Shown piece after piece: positions 58,737 to 64,000 of a DNA stretch of 64,000 nucleotides. The stretch lies in contig JAEUGW010000051.1 in assembly GCA_016795565.1 (NCBI GenBank), forward strand, positions 62,001 to 126,000, written 5' to 3'. The translations under genes were made by a program, and so were the position numbers. The notes below the pieces were generated by a model that made no database searches, was not told the origin of the DNA, and saw nothing but the letters and a program-made list of their open reading frames with translations. Each line of letters opens with the position of its first letter. Positions within the stretch are counted from its first letter, which is position 1. Source of the stretch: Opitutaceae bacterium (GTDB lineage: Bacteria > Verrucomicrobiota > Verrucomicrobiia > Opitutales > Opitutaceae).

Positions 58737-59860
58737 GCGGGCCTCTGCGGATCGTGCCGGTGCGGGACCGGTCCGCGCGGGAGATTTTCCTGCGGCTCCC
58801 GGCGCGGTTCTACCGCGGGCTGCCGGCCTGGGTGCCGCCGCTCCTGGAGGATGTGCGGCCGCAGCTGGATCCGGCCAAGGGCGATTTTTTCAAGCACTCG
58901 ACCGGCGAGTTCTACCTCGCCTGGCGCGGGGACGAGCCGGTGGGGCGGATCGCCGCCTTGCACAACCGGCGGCACCTCGCCGCCCATGCGGACGGCGCGG
59001 GGTTCTTCGGTTTCTTCGAGTGCGAGGACGATCCGGCCACGGCCGCCGCGCTGCTGGGCGCGGCGGAGGCCTGGCTGCGGGCGGAGGGGCTCAAGGTGGC
59101 GCGCGGGCCGGCGAATTTCAGCATCCAGGACGAGGCCGGCGTGCTGCTCGACGGCTTTGCGCATGCGCCGATGGCGGGCATGGGTTACACGCCGCCGTAT
59201 TATCGCGGGCTGCTGGAGGCGGCGCATTACGGGAAGGCGAAAGACCTGCGGGTCTATCGGATTGGCCGCGGCGACTTTCAAGCCGACCAGTTTGCCCGCA
59301 TGGGCGCGGTGGCGGACCGGATGGCGCAGGGGGTGACGGTGCGCCCGCTGAACATGCGCGAGCTGCCCGCCGAGGCGGAGCGCATGGCGCGCATCTTCGC
59401 GGAGGCCTGGCGCGACAACTGGGGGGCGCAGCCGATCACGCAGGCGGAATTCCTGAAGTATGCGCAAGCCTACCGTCTGTTCATCAACCCGGAACTCATT
59501 CTGTTTGCCGAGCGCGACGGGGAGCCGCTGGGCATGATGGTGGCGATCCCCGACATGAACGAGATCATCCAGCGCATCGGCGGGCGCTTGTGGCCGCTGG
59601 GCTGGTGGTCGCTGCTCACGCAGCGCAAGCGGGTGACCGGCCTGCGGCTTTTCCTGCTGGGGGTGAGGCAGCAGGCGCGGCGGCTGGGGCTGCCGGTGCT
59701 GTTCATCCGGCGCTATCATGAGCTGCTGCACCGCGCGCCGCATCTGCGGCAGATGGAATTCTCGTGGATACTGGAGGACAACCACGAGACCATCGCCCTG
59801 ATCGAGCGCATCGGCGGGAAGTGCGTGCAGACCCTGCGGCTCTACGAAAAGGCCCTGTGA
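58733..59860 (+). CDS. GNAT-fold acyltransferase (candidate ceramide synthase)
   Basis: A 375-residue protein starting at the ATG overlapping the fused synthase stop. The first part has a GNAT-type core (EFYLAWRGDEPVGRIAALHN; AGFFGFFECEDDPATAAALL; AEAWLRAEGLKVARGPANFS), then GYTPPYYRGLLEAAHYGKAK and a second GNAT-like half (ELILFAERDGEPLGMMVAIP; FSWILEDNHETIALIERIGG). Proteins of this type occur next to serine palmitoyltransferase genes in several bacteria, and the Caulobacter ceramide synthase is, as I recall, a GNAT-like acyltransferase. The predicted role here is N-acylation of the sphingoid base with a fatty acyl-CoA or acyl-ACP. There are no clear membrane helices; it may associate with the membrane peripherally. 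Function inferred from family and context. Confidence 0.75.
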   Translation: MSGPLRIVPVRDRSAREIFLRLPARFYRGLPAWVPPLLEDVRPQLDPAKGDFFKHSTGEFYLAWRGDEPVGRIAALHNRRHLAAHADGAGFFGFFECEDDPATAAALLGAAEAWLRAEGLKVARGPANFSIQDEAGVLLDGFAHAPMAGMGYTPPYYRGLLEAAHYGKAKDLRVYRIGRGDFQADQFARMGAVADRMAQGVTVRPLNMRELPAEAERMARIFAEAWRDNWGAQPITQAEFLKYAQAYRLFINPELILFAERDGEPLGMMVAIPDMNEIIQRIGGRLWPLGWWSLLTQRKRVTGLRLFLLGVRQQARRLGLPVLFIRRYHELLHRAPHLRQMEFSWILEDNHETIALIERIGGKCVQTLRLYEKAL

Positions 59861-60771
59861 TGACCGCCTGGGCGACGTCGTGGATGACTTGGTGGCGGGG
59901 CCTTGACTGGGGTGCGCGATGGCTGCCCGTCGCGGGGGCGGCCGCATTCTTGGCGATGCACGCCTGGCTCGGCGGACTGCGGCCGGACCACGCGCTGCTG
60001 GCCGGAGCAGTGCTGGCGGGCTACTACGCGGGGCCGCGCGTGCGGCCGGTTTTTTTGTTTTTCCTCCCGTTGGTCATCGTCGGCGCGGTCTATGACGCCC
60101 AGCGCCATTGGGCGGAGGCGGTGCGCGCGACGGTGCGGGTGGCGGAGCCGCATGCCTGGGAGTTGCGCTGGTTTGGTCTGCGGGAAGGCGGGCAGCTCGT
60201 GACGCCCGCGGCGTGGCTGCAGACGCGCACGCACGCGGCCTTGGATCTGGCCTGCGGCGCGGCTTACCTGCTTTTCATCCCGGTCTTCCTCGCCGTGGCG
60301 GGCTGGTGGCGGTTCCGGGCGAGGATCCCGGGGGCCGACCGGGTGATGTGGGCGTTGCTCGGGCTGAATCTCACGGGTTACGCGGTCTATCTCCTCTATC
60401 CGGCGGCACCGCCCTGGTATGTGGACCGCCACGGCCTGGGGCCGGCGGTGCTCACGGCGTTGCCGGAGGCAGCGGGCGCGGCCCGGTTCGACGCGCTGCT
60501 GGGCGTGGACTGGTTTGCGGGCTACTACGGGCGCAACGCCAATGTCTTCGGCGCGATGCCGTCGCTGCACGTGGGGCAGACGTTCCTCGCGGTGCTCTAT
60601 GCCTGGCAGTTCCGCTCGCTGCGCGGTTTCACCACGGGGTTCTGGCTGCTGGTGTGCTTCGCCTCCGTCTATCTGAACCACCATTACGTGATCGACGGAC
60701 TGGCGGGCATGGCGCTGGCGCTCGGGGTGTGGGCGGCGATCGAGGGGCCGGCGGCGCTCAGGCGCGGGTGA
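59860..60771 (+). CDS. PAP2-type membrane protein, Aur1/inositolphosphotransferase-like
   Basis: A 303-residue integral membrane protein, with TGATG overlap to the acyltransferase gene. Membrane helices include PVAGAAAFLAMHAWLGGL, VFLFFLPLVIVGAVY, AAYLLFIPVFLAVAGWW, ALLGLNLTGYAVYLLYP and GFWLLVCFASVYLN. The catalytic motifs of the Aur1/IPT1 subgroup of PAP2 are visible: YPAAPPWYVD, AMPSLHVGQ with His237, and NHHYVIDGLAG with His275 and Asp279. In yeast, Aur1 transfers phosphoinositol from phosphatidylinositol to ceramide. With Ino1, a CDP-alcohol transferase and sphingolipid-type genes here, an inositol-phosphorylceramide-like synthase is the best guess. A general PAP2 phosphatase is the alternative. 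It overlaps the convergent ABC gene by 14 bp. Confidence 0.85.
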   Translation: MTAWATSWMTWWRGLDWGARWLPVAGAAAFLAMHAWLGGLRPDHALLAGAVLAGYYAGPRVRPVFLFFLPLVIVGAVYDAQRHWAEAVRATVRVAEPHAWELRWFGLREGGQLVTPAAWLQTRTHAALDLACGAAYLLFIPVFLAVAGWWRFRARIPGADRVMWALLGLNLTGYAVYLLYPAAPPWYVDRHGLGPAVLTALPEAAGAARFDALLGVDWFAGYYGRNANVFGAMPSLHVGQTFLAVLYAWQFRSLRGFTTGFWLLVCFASVYLNHHYVIDGLAGMALALGVWAAIEGPAALRRG

Positions 60772-61864
60772 AGAGCATGGTGGACATCTGGTCCTCGAAG
60801 CTCTTGTGGGTTTTCACGGCGGCGAGGAAGTTTTCCTTGGAGAGCGAGTAAACGACGACGGGCTCGCGGGTGGTGACGGTGGCGTTGCGGGGCTGGTCGC
60901 GCAGGAGGGCCACCTCGCCGAAGAAGTCGCCCTCGCCGAGCTTGGCTACGGCGCGGGTGGCGCCGGCGGACTCGACGGTGATGTCGGTCGAGCCGCGGGC
61001 GATGACGTAGAACTTGTCGCCGATATCGCCGGTGCGGATGATGGTTTCGCCCGGGGCGAAGTGTTCCTCGGTCATCTTCTGCGCGATGTCGGTCAGGTCC
61101 GAGGGACTCATTTCCTTGAAGACGGGGCATTTCTTGAGGATGGCGCAGATCACCATCGTCTCCTTGATGCGGACGTCGGAGACGATGTGGCCGTCGATCA
61201 TGTTCACGATGCGGTCGGCCACGCTGATGATGCGGCTGTCGTGCGTGACGATCATGACGGTGGTGCCGTGGTGGTTGGCGAGCTCGCGCAGCAGGTGCAC
61301 GACGTTGGCGCCGGAGTCCTTGTCGAGGGCGGCGGTGGGCTCGTCGGCGAGGATAAGCCGGGGTTTGTTGACGAGGGCGCGGGCGATGGCGACGCGCTGG
61401 CGCTGGCCGCCGGAGAGGTTGCGGGGCTTGTAGGAGGCGCGGTCGGCCAGGCCGACGGAGGCGAGCATGGCGTCGGCGACGCGGTCGTAGTCGGCGCGGG
61501 GCGTGGCGGTGAGCTCGATGGCCATGCGGACGTTCTGCCGGGCGGTCAGGCCGTCGAGCAGGTTGTGGGCCTGGAAGATGAAGCCGAGGTTGCGCCGCAT
61601 CTCCACCTGCTGGACGGGGTTGAGGCCGGCGAGCTCGGTGCCGGCGAGCTTGATGCTGCCCGACTGCACGGAACGCAGCGCGCCGATCAGGGTGAGGAGG
61701 GTGGTCTTGCCGGAGCCGGAAGGGCCGGTCATGATGACGATCTCGCCGCGGTGCACCGTGAGGTCGTTGGCGTGGAGGGCCTGCTTCTGGGCGTCGCCCT
61801 TGCCGAAGAAGTGGTTCAGGCCGGTGACTTGGATCGCGACTTCGCGGGGAGGAGGGAGGCTCAT
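60758..61864 (-). CDS. DevA/LolD-type ABC ATPase fused to a cyclic-nucleotide-binding domain
   Basis: A 368-residue protein from ATG 61864. Residues 1-235 are an ABC ATPase: Walker A GPSGSGKT (47-54), signature LSGGQRQRV (150-158), Walker B LILADEPTAALD (170-181), and VTHDSR. Residues about 245-355 form a cyclic-nucleotide-binding (CAP-type) domain with the phosphate-binding cassette FFGEVALLRDQPRNATV, including Glu317 and Arg326. A C-terminal regulatory domain on this ATPase class is unusual; DevA and LolD proteins normally end after the ATPase. Binding of cAMP or a related nucleotide could gate export. The partner permeases are the two genes just upstream on the same strand. Confidence 0.9.
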   Translation of the reverse strand: MSLPPPREVAIQVTGLNHFFGKGDAQKQALHANDLTVHRGEIVIMTGPSGSGKTTLLTLIGALRSVQSGSIKLAGTELAGLNPVQQVEMRRNLGFIFQAHNLLDGLTARQNVRMAIELTATPRADYDRVADAMLASVGLADRASYKPRNLSGGQRQRVAIARALVNKPRLILADEPTAALDKDSGANVVHLLRELANHHGTTVMIVTHDSRIISVADRIVNMIDGHIVSDVRIKETMVICAILKKCPVFKEMSPSDLTDIAQKMTEEHFAPGETIIRTGDIGDKFYVIARGSTDITVESAGATRAVAKLGEGDFFGEVALLRDQPRNATVTTREPVVVYSLSKENFLAAVKTHKSFEDQMSTMLFTRA

Positions 61865-61892
61865 GGCGGTAAGGGTTGGGACGCGGGCCGGC

Positions 61893-63032
61893 TCAGAACA
61901 GCTCGGCGGGATCGGTGGTGTGGACTTTCCGGATGGCGAGGCGGCCGGCGATGAGGCACATGCCGCTGGTGAGGACAAAAATGAGGAGCAGCCGGGCCGG
62001 GGTGAGGAACATCCGGATCTGGGTGGTGCTCTCCAGCAGGTAGTAGATTCCCTGGCCGAGCACCGCGCCGGGGATGAAGCCGATGACGGCCATGAGCATC
62101 GCCTCGTGGATGACGATGCCGGAGATGAAGCGCGGCGAGTGGCCCATGGCCTTGAGGGTGGCGAACTGGGGCAGGTTGTCGTTCACCTCGTTGAAGAGAA
62201 TCTGGTAGCAGATGATGACGCCGATCGCGAAGCCGACGATCAACCCCAGGCCGAAGACGATGCCGGCCGGGCTGTGCTGCGTGGTGTAGGCGACCTCCCG
62301 CTGGCGGATCTCCTCGGGCGTGAGCAGCAGGGCGGTGGGCGGCAATTTTTTGATCAGGGCGGCGCGCACGGCTGCCACATCGGCGCCGGGCTGCACGCGG
62401 ATGAGGCCGAGATCCACAATTTCCGCCGGCTGGCCCGTGATCAGGTGGAAGTTGGCGGCGCTGGTCAGCAGGTGCCCTTCGTAGGCGAAGTTGGGGCCGA
62501 GCTCGAAGAGGCCGACCACCGTGACGCCCAGCGCCCCGAGGGTGGTGGCGGTGCCGACGGTGACGTCGCCGAGTTCATGCCGCGAGAGGCGGTCGTAGAT
62601 GACGGTGCCGGGCAGCTGCAGGTCGGCGCGGTGGGCGGCGACCACGGCGGGGGCGAACATCGGGTCGGCGGGGTCAATCCCGAGGATATACACGCGGTTG
62701 CGCGAGCCGTCCTGGGGATTCCACCAGTAGTCGGCGCCGGTGTAGAGTGGCACGGTGGCGGCTACGCCCGGCGCGTCGCGGGCGAGGAGGATCCAGGCCA
62801 GGGGGAACTCCTCGCCGGTCTTGAGGTGGTTCTTCTCGCGGTGCGAGAGAATGAGGTCGCAGGCGAAGTGCGGCGGCAGGTTGGCGGCGCTGTCGTTGGA
62901 GCCGTTGAAGAAGCCGAGCTCCATGAACATGATCACGACGGAGAAGGCGACGGCGAGGCCGGACAGGACAAAGCGCGACGGCTTGTCGATCAGCATGCGC
63001 CAGGCGATGGGAAGGGGGCGGAACAGGCGCAT
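61893..63032 (-). CDS. DevC/FtsX-type ABC permease 1
   Basis: A 379-residue inner-membrane protein. One membrane helix lies near the N-terminus (FVLSGLAVAFSVVIMFMELG). A large periplasmic domain follows (SHREKNHLKTGEEFPLAWIL; RVYILGIDPADPMFAPAVVA; NFAYEGHLLTSAANF). Three C-terminal helices close it (GIVFGLGLIVGFAIGVIICY; AMLMAVIGFIPGAVLGQGIY; LLLIFVLTSGMCLIAGRL). This is the layout of DevC and LolC-type permeases that extrude lipids or proteins with an ATPase and a membrane-fusion partner. The gene ends 29 bp before the ATPase start and begins 3 bp after the stop codon of a paralogue. Confidence 0.9.
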   Translation of the reverse strand: MRLFRPLPIAWRMLIDKPSRFVLSGLAVAFSVVIMFMELGFFNGSNDSAANLPPHFACDLILSHREKNHLKTGEEFPLAWILLARDAPGVAATVPLYTGADYWWNPQDGSRNRVYILGIDPADPMFAPAVVAAHRADLQLPGTVIYDRLSRHELGDVTVGTATTLGALGVTVVGLFELGPNFAYEGHLLTSAANFHLITGQPAEIVDLGLIRVQPGADVAAVRAALIKKLPPTALLLTPEEIRQREVAYTTQHSPAGIVFGLGLIVGFAIGVIICYQILFNEVNDNLPQFATLKAMGHSPRFISGIVIHEAMLMAVIGFIPGAVLGQGIYYLLESTTQIRMFLTPARLLLIFVLTSGMCLIAGRLAIRKVHTTDPAELF

Positions 63033-63035
63033 CGG

Positions 63036-64000
63036 TCAGAAGAGGTCGGCCGGGTCGGCGCGCTTGATCTTGCCCAGGGCGAAGACCGCCGCGATGGCGC
63101 ACATCCCGAGGGAGAGGCAGAAGACGAAGACCGCGCGCGACCAGTCCATGTAAACGGGGAAGGAGGACAGGGCGCGCAGCAGGCGGTAAAGTCCGATGGA
63201 GAGCAGGAGCGAGGGGAAGTAGCCAAGGAAGGAATAGATCAGGCCCTGCTTGATGCCGATGCCGTAGATGTAGCGCTCGGTGTAGCCCATGGCCTTGAGG
63301 GTGGCGAATTCCCGCAGCCGGTTGGTGATTTCGCTCGCCAGGATCTGGTAGAGGATCACCGCGCCGACGACGAAGGCGACGAACATGCCGACCTGGAACA
63401 TGATGCCGACGGGCTTCACGTTCACGAAATAGTTTTCCTCGCGATCAATCAGCTCCTGCCGGGTCAGGATCAGGACGTCGCCCGGCAGGGCGGCGCGCAG
63501 GGCGGCCGCGACCGCCGCAGGGTCGGTGCCGGGGGCGAGCTGCACGAGGCCGAATTCCACGCGGTCGAGGCGCGGGATGCGGTAGAGGCGCAGGTAGGTG
63601 TCGTGGCTGACGATGGCGCTGCCGTCGGCGAGCAGCCCCATGCCGAGGGCGTAGTCGCCCTGGATGGAGAGCTCCTGCCCGTTGATGACGGCGGTGCCGC
63701 CGACCGCCCAGGGACCGTAGCTGGAGCGCGAGAGCCGGTCCACCAGCACGGTCTGCCGGGTCTGCAGCCGGGCGGCGGCGGTGTTGAGGGCTTCGTCGCG
63801 GAAAAAATTTGCGCCGGGGGCCAGGCCGAAGACGAAGCAGCTGGTGGAGCCGCCGCTCGTGCGGTTGCTCCAGCGGCCGCCGTCGAGCCGCAGCCCGTGG
63901 ACGGCGGCGACCCCGGGGATGTTGCGCGCCTGCAGGATGCGGTAGATGTCGATCGTCTCGCTGCGCGTGAGCATGAGGTAGCCCCGCGAGACGATCATGA
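63036..64000 (-). CDS. DevC/FtsX-type ABC permease 2 (N-terminus cut by window edge)
   Basis: At least 320 residues, continuing past the right edge; the visible start IVSRGYLMLTRSETIDIYRI corresponds to the beginning of the periplasmic domain of DevC proteins, so the first membrane helix is outside. The C-terminal helices are present (PVGIMFQVGMFVAFVVGAVI; GLIYSFLGYFPSLLLSIGLY; RAVFVFCLSLGMCAIAAVFA). It shares with permease 1 the phrase FATLKAMG before the second-last helix and DPA[DE]LF at the C-terminus, so the two are tandem paralogues and may form a heterodimer around the ATPase dimer. A DevB-type membrane-fusion protein is expected further upstream, outside the window. Confidence 0.88.
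   Translation of the reverse strand, partial: MIVSRGYLMLTRSETIDIYRILQARNIPGVAAVHGLRLDGGRWSNRTSGGSTSCFVFGLAPGANFFRDEALNTAAARLQTRQTVLVDRLSRSSYGPWAVGGTAVINGQELSIQGDYALGMGLLADGSAIVSHDTYLRLYRIPRLDRVEFGLVQLAPGTDPAAVAAALRAALPGDVLILTRQELIDREENYFVNVKPVGIMFQVGMFVAFVVGAVILYQILASEITNRLREFATLKAMGYTERYIYGIGIKQGLIYSFLGYFPSLLLSIGLYRLLRALSSFPVYMDWSRAVFVFCLSLGMCAIAAVFALGKIKRADPADLF

Noticed and set aside
60772..60785. Separate terminator between the PAP2 gene and the convergent ABC gene
   Set aside because: The two coding regions overlap by 14 bp and no hairpin with T-run is visible.
1..64000. tRNA, rRNA, riboswitch or integrase/attachment sites
   Set aside because: I looked for cloverleaf-type sequences with a TTCGANTC loop, rRNA-like stretches and integrase genes and saw none. 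A covariance-model scan would be needed to exclude small RNAs.

Overview
The window is high-GC bacterial chromosome with 42 protein-coding genes, no rRNA or tRNA gene that I can see, and many short palindromic repeats. Gene content suggests a glycan-degrading Verrucomicrobiota, most likely Opitutaceae (inference). The signs are a very long TonB-dependent receptor with a coiled-coil N-terminal extension and no SusD partner, a GxGYxYP protein, a PmoA-family protein, many secreted carbohydrate-active enzymes, and a LacI regulator next to the receptor.

Left part (1-51212): carbohydrate use. On the minus strand lie the start of an S9-type peptidase, a GxGYxYP protein, a small secreted protein, the TonB receptor, its LacI-type regulator and a sugar isomerase-like protein. 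Divergent from these is a tightly coupled plus-strand run. It holds GH78 rhamnosidase, PmoA-family protein, class V aminotransferase, a twice-repeated module of Asp-box propeller plus large secreted protein, GH127 arabinofuranosidase, M28 peptidase, a sodium/solute symporter and a GH37-like trehalase-fold enzyme. After a small repeat-bounded HTH gene come several six-hairpin and TIM-barrel glycosidase candidates, peptidase E, a mutarotase-like protein, an ABC exporter and a Gfo/Idh/MocA oxidoreductase. A ferritin-like protein and a PhyH dioxygenase stand divergent to an AraC regulator. A beta-helix (GH141-like) protein and a GH106 rhamnosidase close this part. Two rhamnosidase families with GH127 point to rhamnose- and arabinose-containing plant pectin, probably rhamnogalacturonan.

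Right part (51343-64000): the most interesting region is a predicted inositol-sphingolipid island. It encodes inositol-3-phosphate synthase, a LicD-family protein, a CDP-alcohol phosphatidyltransferase, a reductase carrying the hallmark of 3-ketosphinganine reductases, and a single 1317-residue protein fusing ketosynthase, acyl carrier, dehydratase-like and serine-palmitoyltransferase-like domains. A GNAT-fold acyltransferase and an Aur1/inositolphosphotransferase-like PAP2 membrane protein follow. Together they would make a sphingoid base, N-acylate it and add phosphoinositol. Next to it is a DevAC-type ABC exporter whose ATPase carries a C-terminal cyclic-nucleotide-binding domain; DevBCA of cyanobacteria exports a PKS-made glycolipid, so export of this lipid is a reasonable guess.

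Intergenic spaces hold at least seven families of palindromic repeats, some nested. Three observations matter most. A 148-residue HTH gene is bounded by two copies of one palindrome, which carry its stop codon and a possible start codon, while a third copy lies in frame inside the neighbouring gene. A different palindrome encodes the Shine-Dalgarno, start codon and most of the signal peptide of a secreted protein. A hexamer-rich palindrome family sits in three short gene-gene gaps.
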